Shown in pieces: positions 9,416-17,228 of a DNA stretch of 38,562 nt (positions within the stretch are counted from its first letter, which is position 1; each line of letters begins with the position of its first letter). The notes below the pieces were generated by a model. It was not told the origin of the DNA and ran no database searches. It saw nothing but the letters and a program-made list of their open reading frames with translations. The translations under genes and the position numbers were made by a program. The DNA comes from Erwinia endophytica (GTDB taxonomy: Bacteria; Pseudomonadota; Gammaproteobacteria; Enterobacterales; Enterobacteriaceae), in contig NZ_RQVV01000059.1 in assembly GCF_009295515.1 (NCBI RefSeq), positions 1-38,562 on the forward strand. Direction: 5' to 3'.

Positions 9416-10281
9416 TATTTTTCCACTCCATCGTGAGATTCTTCGCAGGCTTGCAGGGTATTCTGGATAAGTGTTGCTACGGTCATCGGACCAACGCCAC
9501 CAGGAACCGGGGTTATCCAGGCGGCACGCTCGGAAGCAGTTGCAAAATCCACATCTCCCACCACTTTGCCATTTTCCAGACGGTTAATACCGACATCGAT
9601 AACGATCGCCCCTGGCTTAATCCAGTCACCTGGGATAAAGCCAGGTTTACCGATGGCAACAACCAGGAGATCGGCATGCTCAATATGGTGACGGAGGTTT
9701 TTAGTGAAGCGGTGGGTTACGGTGGTCGTGCAACCCGCCAGCAGCAGCTCCATGCTCATAGGGCGACCAACGATGTTGGAGGCCCCCACGACCACGGCAT
9801 TCAGACCGAACGTATCAATGTTATAACGCTCAAGCATGGTGACGATACCGCGAGGGGTACAGGGACGCAGCTTAGGCGCGCGCTGGCACAGACGACCGAC
9901 ATTGTATGGATGAAAACCATCAACATCTTTCGACGGGGAGATGCGCTCCAGTACTTTCACATTATCGATACCCGCAGGCAGCGGCAGTTGGACCAGGATC
10001 CCGTCAATTTCACCGTCGTTATTCAGCTTGTCAATCAGCTCCAGCAATTCTGCTTCGCTGGTGGATGCAGGCAGATCGTAAGAGCGGGAGAGAAAGCCCA
10101 CTTCTTCACAGGCCCGGCGTTTGCTGCCGACATAAATTTGCGATGCCGGATTGTCACCGACCAGTACAACTGCGAGTCCAGGCGCTCGTTTGCCGATTGT
10201 CAGACGTTGCTGAACTTTTTCCGCAACCTCCTGGCGCACCTGCTGCGCAATCGTTTTACCGTCAATAATCTTTGCTACCAT
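9415..10281 (-). CDS. folD: Methylenetetrahydrofolate dehydrogenase/cyclohydrolase
   Basis: FolD is bifunctional: it oxidises 5,10-methylene-THF to methenyl-THF with NADP and hydrolyses that to 10-formyl-THF, in cytosolic one-carbon metabolism. The 288-residue protein has the family signatures [20 protein letters not shown], which includes the active-site Tyr and Lys, [22 protein letters not shown], the dinucleotide-binding [11 protein letters not shown], and [12 protein letters not shown]. Length equals that of the E. coli enzyme. It is followed by ybcJ with a one-base overlap and shared terminator. Upstream lies argU, the same order as in E. coli around the argU phage attachment site. Confidence 0.97.
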   Translation of the reverse strand: MVAKIIDGKTIAQQVRQEVAEKVQQRLTIGKRAPGLAVVLVGDNPASQIYVGSKRRACEEVGFLSRSYDLPASTSEAELLELIDKLNNDGEIDGILVQLPLPAGIDNVKVLERISPSKDVDGFHPYNVGRLCQRAPKLRPCTPRGIVTMLERYNIDTFGLNAVVVGASNIVGRPMSMELLLAGCTTTVTHRFTKNLRHHIEHADLLVVAIGKPGFIPGDWIKPGAIVIDVGINRLENGKVVGDVDFATASERAAWITPVPGGVGPMTVATLIQNTLQACEESHDGVEK

Positions 10282-10419
10282 CAGCGAGGGGATCCATCTG
10301 TGTTGAGTTGAAACGGGGATTGGTGCCTATTTTGTCAGAAGCGGACGCAACTGTCAGGCACAGTTTCGATGGTTATTGCTCAATAGTGCAGCAACAGGTT
10401 ACATCGCCCTGCAAAATCG

Positions 10420-10447
10420 TTGACTCGACTCATTCGCACCGTATAAT
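10420..10447 (+). promoter_or_regulatory. argU promoter
   Basis: TTGACT (10420-10425) and TATAAT (10442-10447) are separated by 16 bases and lie 22 bases before the tRNA. Both boxes are close to sigma-70 consensus, as expected for a stable-RNA gene. Confidence 0.85.
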
Positions 10448-10468
10448 TCGACCCACGCAACACCCAGT

Positions 10469-10545
10469 GCGCCCTTAGCTCAGTTGGATAGAGCACCGGC
10501 CTTCTAAGCCGTAGGTCACAGGTTCGAATCCTGTAGGGCGTACCA
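10469..10545 (+). tRNA. argU: tRNA-Arg (anticodon UCU)
   Basis: The 77-base tRNA folds as a standard cloverleaf. The acceptor GCGCCCT pairs with AGGGCGT (one G-T pair at the end), the D-arm has AGCTCAGTTGGATAGAGC, the anticodon loop CTTCTAA gives UCU, and the T-arm has GGTTCGAATCC. The encoded end is ACCA. It reads the rare AGA codon. The 3' half is the recombination target of the adjacent island: the integrase gene starts 176 bases downstream, and a degenerate copy of the tRNA end occurs at 38035. The gene stays complete after integration. Confidence 0.96.
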
Positions 10546-10552
10546 TTTTCAA
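10524..10552 (+). repeat. Left attachment site (attL) in the tRNA 3' end
   Basis: The 15-base string TCGAATCCTGTAGGG recurs exactly at 38035-38049. Both copies continue with TACCATTT and CAA, except that this copy has two extra bases (CG) and one extra T. It covers the tRNA T-arm and acceptor end, the usual crossover zone of tRNA-targeting integrases. This copy keeps the tRNA intact. Confidence 0.8.
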
Positions 10553-10668
10553 GTCAACACACCTCTACTGAATTCTCTGTTTCTCCCTTATACTCCCTGA
10601 AGTTACTGGATTTTTCTGTCCCGAGTTCAATCGAAGTCAACTCAGTTATACCCAAATCAAGTGGTATC

Positions 10669-10677
10669 TGGGGGCCT
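10669..10677 (+). repeat. TGGGGGCCT motif, candidate integrase arm site (left)
   Basis: TGGGGGCCT lies between attL and the integrase start. It recurs twice at the other end of the island (37958 and 37970), just inside attR. Placement at both ends, close to the crossover sites, fits arm-type binding sites of tyrosine integrases. One mismatch copy (TGGGGGCCG) is at 11920 near the end of the integrase gene. Confidence 0.45.
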
Positions 10678-10720
10678 TTGAGGGGGCTCATCTCGTTCAA
10701 TGGAAATTAGGGGCCCCTTT

Positions 10721-12052
10721 ATGCCACTAAATGCACGACAGATTGATACTGCAAAACCCAAAGAAAAAGAATACAAGCTCACCGATGGTGGTGGCCTGTA
10801 TCTGTTGGTGAAACCTAACGGGGCGAGATACTGGCGCTTGAAGTATCGTTTTTTGGGGAGAGAGAAAAAGCTTTTTATCGGTGTTTACCCTGATATCTCT
10901 CTGGCTGATGCTCGCTTGAAGCGAGAGGAAGCACGGAAGATCATCGCTTTAGGCGGTGACCCTGGAGAGGAAAAGAAAGCAGAGAAATTGGCTCAAAAGG
11001 CCAATGTCGAAAATACCTTCAAGGCTATCGCCCTGGAATGGCATGAGTACAAGCGGCCTAACTGGTCGAAAGGCTATGCCGAAGATCTGATGGAAGCATT
11101 CGAGAACGACATATTTCCTGATATTGGTAAGCGTCCCATTGCTGAGATAAAACCACTCGAAGTGCTCAGTTCGCTGCGTAAACTTGAAAAGCGGGGTGTG
11201 CTCGATAAACTGCGTAAAATCCGCCAGGCCTGCAATCAGGTATTTCGCTATGCCATAGTGACCGGCAGAGCTGAAACTAATCCGGCCTCTGAACTGGCAA
11301 GTGCCTTAACTGCGCCTAAGTCTACCCATTATCCCCATCTGCTAGCTGATGAACTCCCTGATTTCTTGCAGGCTCTTGCTGCCTACTCTGGTAGCCCGAT
11401 AACCCGACTGGCGACTCGAATTCTGATGTTGACCGGGGTTCGCACCGTCGAGCTCCGCCAGGCTGAATGGAAAGAGTTTGATTTCGATAAACGTGTTTGG
11501 GAAGTCCCGGTAGAAAGGATGAAGATGCGCCGCCCGCATTTGGTCCCTTTATCCGATCAGGTTGTGGCATCACTTCGTGAGATCCAAGCGGTGACGGGCC
11601 GTTACAACCTGGTGTTCCCAGGCCGTAACGACATCACGAAACCAATGAGCGAAGCGAGTATCAATCAGGTACTGAAAAGGGTTGGGTATCACGGGAAGGC
11701 TACGGGCTATGGTTTCCGGCACACGATGAGTACTATTCTGCATGAACAAGGCTATAACACTGCGTGGATCGAGTTACAGCTTGCTCATGTGGATAAAAAC
11801 ACCATTCGTGGCACATACAACCATGCGCAGTATCTGGAGCAACGTAGGGAGATGTTGCAGTGGTATGGGGATTACGTGGACAACTTAGAACTCGGTGGGG
11901 GTGTGGTTCATGGGACGTTTGGGGGCCGAGCCCAAGTTGATTTTTTATTAATTATATTGATCAATTTCTCATGGCATCTCCTGAGACAAATAAAACAAAA
12001 AAGGCGAATCCTTGAGGGATTCGCCGTAATGATGTTGCGTTCAGGGAAATGA
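10721..12052 (+). CDS. P4-type tyrosine integrase
   Basis: The enzyme integrates and excises the island at argU. The start at 10721 (MPLNARQIDTAKPKEKEYKL) follows P4-type integrases and gives 443 residues; the frame is open 21 bases further upstream but without family support. The N-terminal DUF4102 arm-binding domain covers about residues 1-90 (DGGGLYLLVKPNGARYWRL), then the core-binding domain, then the catalytic domain with Arg in TGVRTVELRQ, His/Arg in YGFRHTMST, His in LAHVDKNTIR and Tyr in YNHAQY. The last 40 or so residues after WYGDYVDNLELGGG are hydrophobic and basic and not family-like. They are encoded partly by a terminator hairpin, so the natural C-terminus was probably replaced. 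Confidence 0.92.
   Translation: MPLNARQIDTAKPKEKEYKLTDGGGLYLLVKPNGARYWRLKYRFLGREKKLFIGVYPDISLADARLKREEARKIIALGGDPGEEKKAEKLAQKANVENTFKAIALEWHEYKRPNWSKGYAEDLMEAFENDIFPDIGKRPIAEIKPLEVLSSLRKLEKRGVLDKLRKIRQACNQVFRYAIVTGRAETNPASELASALTAPKSTHYPHLLADELPDFLQALAAYSGSPITRLATRILMLTGVRTVELRQAEWKEFDFDKRVWEVPVERMKMRRPHLVPLSDQVVASLREIQAVTGRYNLVFPGRNDITKPMSEASINQVLKRVGYHGKATGYGFRHTMSTILHEQGYNTAWIELQLAHVDKNTIRGTYNHAQYLEQRREMLQWYGDYVDNLELGGGVVHGTFGGRAQVDFLLIILINFSWHLLRQIKQKRRILEGFAVMMLRSGK
12003..12025 (-). terminator. Terminator for the OLD/UvrD operon, inside the integrase 3' end
   Basis: GGCGAATCC and GGATTCGCC form a nine-base stem with a five-base loop. On the minus strand it is followed by TTTTTTGTTTTATTTG, a clear U-tract, so it terminates leftward transcription from the helicase gene. 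On the plus strand no T-run follows. It overlaps the final coding codons of the integrase, an unusual placement. Confidence 0.75.
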
Positions 12053-12161
12053 TATATGTCTGAAAAATTTTAGAGTGCAGGTGTCTTATTAACAAAACCA
12101 GGGCTATAACCGGCCATGAGCGTAGTATTTCTCGCCAATTAATGACCGTATATAATTCATG

Positions 12162-14039
12162 CTAGCCCAGATCGTGCGCCCCAAGAATTACCGATGCTGG
12201 GAATAAATTTTGCTCAACGATTGCCGCTTGAGCGACGGCAACATCTGGAACAAAGATAACAACGGCCAAATCTTTCAGCGCACGGGAGCAACAGACATAA
12301 AAAAGGCGACGAGTACGGTCGAGTACTGACTCTTTACCCTCTTCAAGATTGGCTAGATCGTTGTCGGAAAGGGGAATGTATTGAAAATATTTCCCATACG
12401 AATATTGGCTGAAGCGAGCCTCTTCATCATCAATAACAACCAATACGCGCTCGAACTGTGCACCTTTTACACCATGATGAGTGGCAAAAGGTGATTCCTC
12501 TGAAAGGTAGCGCCGGTATGCCCAAAGTTCATGGGCATTGCATCTTAGATAGTTCTGAACATTTTCGAAGTCATCATTGCCATCATTCACAGGTTCATCA
12601 CTTAAATGATTTTCAAAGCGGTCGTCAAGACGTAACAGCTTGCAGTCTCTAACATGTAGCAATATATCCCGAACTGTTGCTTGCGATCCTTCTCCCAACA
12701 ACGCAAGCAGGCCATCGATGCCTTGTTGTAGTTCATTTAAAACTGCCACCATAGCTTGACCATGCAGTCGTAACGGCTCCAGCTTTGGGCACTCGCTACG
12801 CATAATCGACATAATCTGAAATTGATCGTTTGCCTGAGCCGCAGCAAAAATTGGAAGTATATGCTGGACAAACGGACGAATCGGCCAAGCTGACCCATCG
12901 TTCACCCCTTCACTCAAACTCATCGGTGCTTTATCAGTAAGAGCAGCAAATAAATTCGGGAACCCCAGTCGATTAGCTGCCATACGATGCACCAAAACAA
13001 GAAGACGAACATCACCTTCGCGTGTATCACTTAACCATTGTTCATCGCTAGTTTCATTTGCAAGGTAACGTCTGACAGATGTGAGATAGGCACTTCGTTC
13101 CACATTTGAAGGCAAGATGAAAAGATTCACTGTGCCTGATACAGTTTGTTCAACGCCATCTACGATAGTTGTTCGACCACGAATTTGTTGGAGACCATCC
13201 CCAGAGGCACGAATCGAATTGATAACACCAAGTACAGACGTCGGACACCTGAAATTCTCTGGTTTTGTAATTTCAGACCACCCATCACTTAACGGAACGG
13301 CACCTGCTCCGCTCATATAGATTTTCTGCATTGGATCACCAAAAAATCCTATGCACATGTCAGGATTGTCATCAGCAATAGTTCGAAGCGCAGAGATCAC
13401 ATCCGGATCGGTATCCTGACTTTCATCGACAAAAACAAATGGAAAGCGCTTGGCGACAATCCTTCTCAAAAGGGGATGAGCCTCAACACAAGCAGGTACG
13501 AGCTTAAGAATATCATCGTGCCCTAAAATACCCTTAGCATAGTTACTTCCTGTCCCGTAGATAAATTTATCAACATCATCAATGCACTCAAGTTGGGCAG
13601 AGAGATAGGCAATTTCATCTTCAAGACGGGATTTTGTTTTAGCTTGTGTTCTGGGCCTATCATAATGGGCTTGCTTTTCAGCTATTTTTTCATGTATTCG
13701 CGCTATGACCCACTTTGCGATATCTAAATGAAAAGGTCGGATGACCGACCAAAGAAAGCTATGAATGGTTGAAATATGAAATAACTGTGAGTTACCAACA
13801 TCAGCGGCAATCTCACCAACAGCTACTTCTGTATACGTAATACAGGATATTTTTTGCCCGGCGCGACGTAAATCAGAACCACGAGTACCAGCCAAATGTG
13901 CGAGGGCTTTAATCAGAGATGTTGTTTTCCCTGAGCCAGCACCTGCCACCATGACAAATGAACATGGCGGCGAGCTATCCAGACAAGCACGAACATCAAG
14001 ATCTGCCTGTGTATCAGGGCTACCAATGCGACTGGTCAT
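12162..14039 (-). CDS. UvrD/Rep-like superfamily 1 helicase (GajB-like)
   Basis: This 625-residue protein is a superfamily 1A helicase-like ATPase. Motif I is AGAGSGKTT (residues 32-40), Ia ITYTEVAVGEI, II FVDESQDTD (203-211), and III GDPMQKIYMSG (234-244). Motif V is HHGVKGAQFERVLVV near 520 and VI is RRLFYVCCSRA near 580. Its start overlaps the stop of the upstream OLD gene by four bases (ATGA), so the two are translationally coupled and probably act together. In Gabija the equivalent gene is gajB, usually under about 500 residues, so this one is longer. In that system the helicase partner works with the nuclease against phage DNA. Function here is inferred from motifs and pairing. Confidence 0.82.
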   Translation of the reverse strand: MTSRIGSPDTQADLDVRACLDSSPPCSFVMVAGAGSGKTTSLIKALAHLAGTRGSDLRRAGQKISCITYTEVAVGEIAADVGNSQLFHISTIHSFLWSVIRPFHLDIAKWVIARIHEKIAEKQAHYDRPRTQAKTKSRLEDEIAYLSAQLECIDDVDKFIYGTGSNYAKGILGHDDILKLVPACVEAHPLLRRIVAKRFPFVFVDESQDTDPDVISALRTIADDNPDMCIGFFGDPMQKIYMSGAGAVPLSDGWSEITKPENFRCPTSVLGVINSIRASGDGLQQIRGRTTIVDGVEQTVSGTVNLFILPSNVERSAYLTSVRRYLANETSDEQWLSDTREGDVRLLVLVHRMAANRLGFPNLFAALTDKAPMSLSEGVNDGSAWPIRPFVQHILPIFAAAQANDQFQIMSIMRSECPKLEPLRLHGQAMVAVLNELQQGIDGLLALLGEGSQATVRDILLHVRDCKLLRLDDRFENHLSDEPVNDGNDDFENVQNYLRCNAHELWAYRRYLSEESPFATHHGVKGAQFERVLVVIDDEEARFSQYSYGKYFQYIPLSDNDLANLEEGKESVLDRTRRLFYVCCSRALKDLAVVIFVPDVAVAQAAIVEQNLFPASVILGAHDLG

Positions 14040-16321
14040 GCAACCCTCCCACCATCAATCTCAGCCAGATCGACGGACATATCTTCAACACCCTCTTCCT
14101 GATCTTCTGCAATTTCTAGTTCCGGCGGGGCTATTTCAGCTTCAAGCCATTTCAACCCTTCAGCAATGTATGTTGGGACGGACCATTCATCCGGTTTTTT
14201 AAGAAGTAAATTCAGGGCAAAATCAGTTTTACTGAAGCTTTTTGATTGCACGCGCTTGTGAATGCGCTGGGCCAGAGGCAGTAGATCCATACTTACCGCT
14301 CTGGCAATACGTAGCTTGAGTGGCTTGCAGCTCACATCCTGACACCAGGACAGATTTTCAAGCGCAAAAGCTTCCTCCAAAGTACGACCAGCAAGTGCCA
14401 GTGTTTCCTCTTTCCATGTAACATTTGTCTGGCACTGGTAAGCAACACGAACCAAAGCGTCACACTCAGCTGTGCGGCTTTGTATTTTCATTTCCTCCGT
14501 TGCCTCCCATAAAGCGGCAACGGTGTCACATTTCGGTAACCACTGCCGAAGTGTTTGATTAGAGGTCATAGCTCCAGGATGATTGGCGATACAAGCCTTT
14601 CCTGGTATTTCTGTATTGGCCTGTTCTTCCTCATCATCAGACTCCTCGCCATCATCATTTGCAGCCGGAGTGTCTGTTTCATCCTGTACTGGTGGTGTAC
14701 AGAACACACTATCTAAATCAGTAATAATGAGTGTGGTAAGCCCAAGATATTCAATTAGTTTTTGGAATCGATAACCAAAAGCACCGCCAATCTCGAGGAC
14801 TGTAAGGTAAGAGGATTTTAATCTAGGTGCGGCAGTAGCAATCATTTGCGGTAGCAGTAACCGCTCAACATTACCTTCTACAAGCACTGCCCCGTCGGCA
14901 AAAAACAAATCGCAATGGGTCAGCTTCAAATAACGCTCAAGAAAATCTCGAATTTCAGGATCAGTATTATCATAAAAAACAGAGAGGTTGAGCACATCTG
15001 TTGCTGACATATTTGATGAACGCCTCCGCCGAAAGTAACGGATCGGCCGAAAACCGCGTTCGTAAAGAATATGAGTTGAATGAGAGGTAACCACCACTTG
15101 AGTGGTGTAGTGCATAAGCTCCTCACTCTCCATTGCAAGGAGATCCATTATCTTGCGTATAAAAGCCTGCTGTAACTGTGCGTGGAGATGAGCTTCTGGC
15201 TCTTCAATAAAGATCAGGTGAACGGGTGGTCGATTCTCTTCTATTGCTAACCATTGATTGTGGATGTCGAGTAATTCAACAACCATAAAGATCAGATTCT
15301 TAAAACCAAGTCCGTTATAACTATCGGGTAATGTTGGCGGGGCAGGGTTACCATCATCAACCCCCAGCGCGTAATGTATAACGGCCCCATTTTGGTTGTT
15401 CATGATCTGCGCTGGGTCTAAGGCCGAACGAATCATCATGCGTGGGTTTGAAAGTCCAGGGTATCCGAGTTTCGCCAGACTTTTCAGCGTAGGAGCAAAA
15501 ACACGTTCAAGATGCTGGTTGAAGGCTGATTCAGACGCAGCCAAAGCACTTAATGCTTCGTAATCTTCACCTTTTTGTTCAAGGTTTCGTCCGTAAAAAC
15601 GGCTGAGAACACGAGAGAGATCCTCCGAACGGGAACCTCCGGAACCATCTGAAAGATGACGCTGAGCATTCAAGAAGTTGATTTGGATAAGGTTGTTCAG
15701 TATTTCGCGACCACTTCGATCACGCCCTGTGAGCGGAGTAGGCTCATAGCCTTCCTCAGATATCATTTCCGCATTGAAACGTGTTGGATCGAGAACAAAA
15801 TAGCGGAGTTCATATTCGTCATTGAGGCTATCGCGAAGATATTCCCACAGATTACGAGGCGAAGGATCGTATTTGGGAGTTCCATTTTCATCTTTAGGTG
15901 TGGCATCGACGGCAAGCTGGCGTATTGCAAGGAAGCGCGAACGGATTTTTTCAGGATTGCTGGGGGCAAAAGCAACGCGCATTCCAACTAGAGAACCAGA
16001 CCACGATAAGCTGGGGAGAAGATCTACTACACGATGAACATCATTCGATGTTACTTCAAACCAAATATCAACTTCCAGTGAAGGTAGCGACACAGCATCC
16101 GCCCCTTCTCCAAATGTGACAATGTCAGTCCAAAGTTCTGCATTGAAGTCATGAATATTGAACCGGCCTTTACCGGTGAATAGTTGAAGTGCATGACCGA
16201 CTGAAGTCTTACCGCTGTTATTCGCCCCTACGAAAATTGAAATGTCTGACGCAAGATCGATGACAACATCGTGTAGCCTTCTGAAATTACGGACTGCCAG
16301 CTTTCTCAAATACATTCTCAT
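14036..16321 (-). CDS. OLD-family ATPase with TOPRIM nuclease domain (GajA-like)
   Basis: The 761-residue protein joins an SMC/ABC-type ATPase to a TOPRIM nuclease. Walker A is GANNSGKT (32-39), a signature-like NGLGFKNLIF is at 336-345, Walker B is FIEEPEAHLH (371-380), and the switch His lies in VVTSHSTHI (410-418). The TOPRIM part has VLVEGNVERLLLP (Glu482) and IITDLDSVF (Asp535, Asp537). A very acidic stretch follows at about 548-567 and a helical C-terminal region completes it. OLD proteins next to UvrD-like helicases are class 2 OLD nucleases, the group that includes GajA of Gabija. GajA is about 580 residues, so this protein carries roughly 180 extra, mostly C-terminal. It is first in the operon, divergent from the restriction genes. 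Confidence 0.85.
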   Translation of the reverse strand: MRMYLRKLAVRNFRRLHDVVIDLASDISIFVGANNSGKTSVGHALQLFTGKGRFNIHDFNAELWTDIVTFGEGADAVSLPSLEVDIWFEVTSNDVHRVVDLLPSLSWSGSLVGMRVAFAPSNPEKIRSRFLAIRQLAVDATPKDENGTPKYDPSPRNLWEYLRDSLNDEYELRYFVLDPTRFNAEMISEEGYEPTPLTGRDRSGREILNNLIQINFLNAQRHLSDGSGGSRSEDLSRVLSRFYGRNLEQKGEDYEALSALAASESAFNQHLERVFAPTLKSLAKLGYPGLSNPRMMIRSALDPAQIMNNQNGAVIHYALGVDDGNPAPPTLPDSYNGLGFKNLIFMVVELLDIHNQWLAIEENRPPVHLIFIEEPEAHLHAQLQQAFIRKIMDLLAMESEELMHYTTQVVVTSHSTHILYERGFRPIRYFRRRRSSNMSATDVLNLSVFYDNTDPEIRDFLERYLKLTHCDLFFADGAVLVEGNVERLLLPQMIATAAPRLKSSYLTVLEIGGAFGYRFQKLIEYLGLTTLIITDLDSVFCTPPVQDETDTPAANDDGEESDDEEEQANTEIPGKACIANHPGAMTSNQTLRQWLPKCDTVAALWEATEEMKIQSRTAECDALVRVAYQCQTNVTWKEETLALAGRTLEEAFALENLSWCQDVSCKPLKLRIARAVSMDLLPLAQRIHKRVQSKSFSKTDFALNLLLKKPDEWSVPTYIAEGLKWLEAEIAPPELEIAEDQEEGVEDMSVDLAEIDGGRVA

Positions 16322-16606
16322 TATCCTTTAATGAAAGACTGCCTTGCCAATAAAAATCATTAATTTCAATAACATTTACATTTACCATCAGCAGACCATG
16401 AAGGGTTCTCATGCTTTAAGACTTGAAGTTATGAATGATTTTTTAGTGTTCAACCTGATATATGAGCACTATATAACGCTATTCCTGTCAGAAAAAAATT
16501 GATCACAAGCACATGTAATAAATTTAAATTACTTGATTTAATCTATTCAGCATGAGTATGCTACGCCCCACAATCCAAGTGTAATTTATATTTATTCGGA
16601 GTTTTA

Positions 16607-17179
16607 ATGCTGCTCACCTACAAGGATATCGCCACGTTTACAGCAGGCTCCCATATCAGCCGTATCCAGCAAAGTGATCACGGGAGAGCTTACTTTTTTT
16701 ATGCCACCGAACACTTTCTGGCAGATGACTGGCATTACAGCGAAAGCGCCAACAGCAAGGAACAAGTCGTCAAAACGGGCCATACTGTGCTGCTCACGAA
16801 AGCGGGTGACGTTGTCATTAGTCTGACCCATGTTAAAGCAGTACTGGTGAACCCAATGAATGCAGGACGGATATTGGGTAATAACTACGTCAAAGTGAAT
16901 GTTGATGCCACGCAGTTGAGCGCTTTCTGGTTCGTCTGGCATTTCAACGAAAGCAGCGAAGGACGACGCCAGCGGGCGCAGGCCACACAAGGCTCGACGG
17001 TTGTACAGCGGATTGCCGTTAACGAATTAAAAAATTTTGTGATTACACTCCCCTCCCTTGCGCAGCAACATGCTATGGGGGGGCTTTACCTGGCAGCACG
17101 TGAAAAGCGTTATTACCAGGAACGTATCGCCCAGCTTAACGAACAACAGATCCTGAAACAGCTCAGTGATATAATTTGA
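16607..17179 (+). CDS. One-domain HsdS-like protein upstream of hsdM
   Basis: This 190-residue protein looks like half a type I specificity subunit. Residues 1-125 resemble a single target-recognition domain, with the typical VVSL-type strand DVVISLTHVKAVLVN and the GRILGNNYVKVNVD region. It ends with the conserved element NELKNFVITLPSLAQQHAMG followed by a helix (LYLAAREKRYYQERIAQLNEQQILKQ) like an HsdS dimerising helix. CGGAG precedes the ATG by a good distance. It lies 49 bases before hsdM, in the same direction, in addition to a full-length hsdS. It could form alternative HsdM complexes, modify specificity or regulate the operon. The family is recognised only at motif level. Confidence 0.7.
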   Translation: MLLTYKDIATFTAGSHISRIQQSDHGRAYFFYATEHFLADDWHYSESANSKEQVVKTGHTVLLTKAGDVVISLTHVKAVLVNPMNAGRILGNNYVKVNVDATQLSAFWFVWHFNESSEGRRQRAQATQGSTVVQRIAVNELKNFVITLPSLAQQHAMGGLYLAAREKRYYQERIAQLNEQQILKQLSDII

Positions 17180-17186
17180 CCCAAAA

Positions 17187-17206
17187 CGTAACCCGATTAG
17201 GTTACG
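17187..17206. promoter_or_regulatory. Inverted repeat between the half-S gene and hsdM
   Basis: CGTAACC and GGTTACG are perfect seven-base arms around a six-base centre. The repeat lies 7 bases past the half-S stop and 22 bases before the hsdM ATG. It has no T-run, so it is more like an operator or mRNA hairpin that could set the balance between the two genes than a terminator. No regulator is known. Confidence 0.45.
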
Positions 17207-17228
17207 CAACAGAACATCAGGAAGAACT

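Noticed and set aside
9409-10311. 300-residue plus-strand open frame opposite folD
   Set aside because: It is the antisense shadow of the intact, strongly conserved folD and has no family features.
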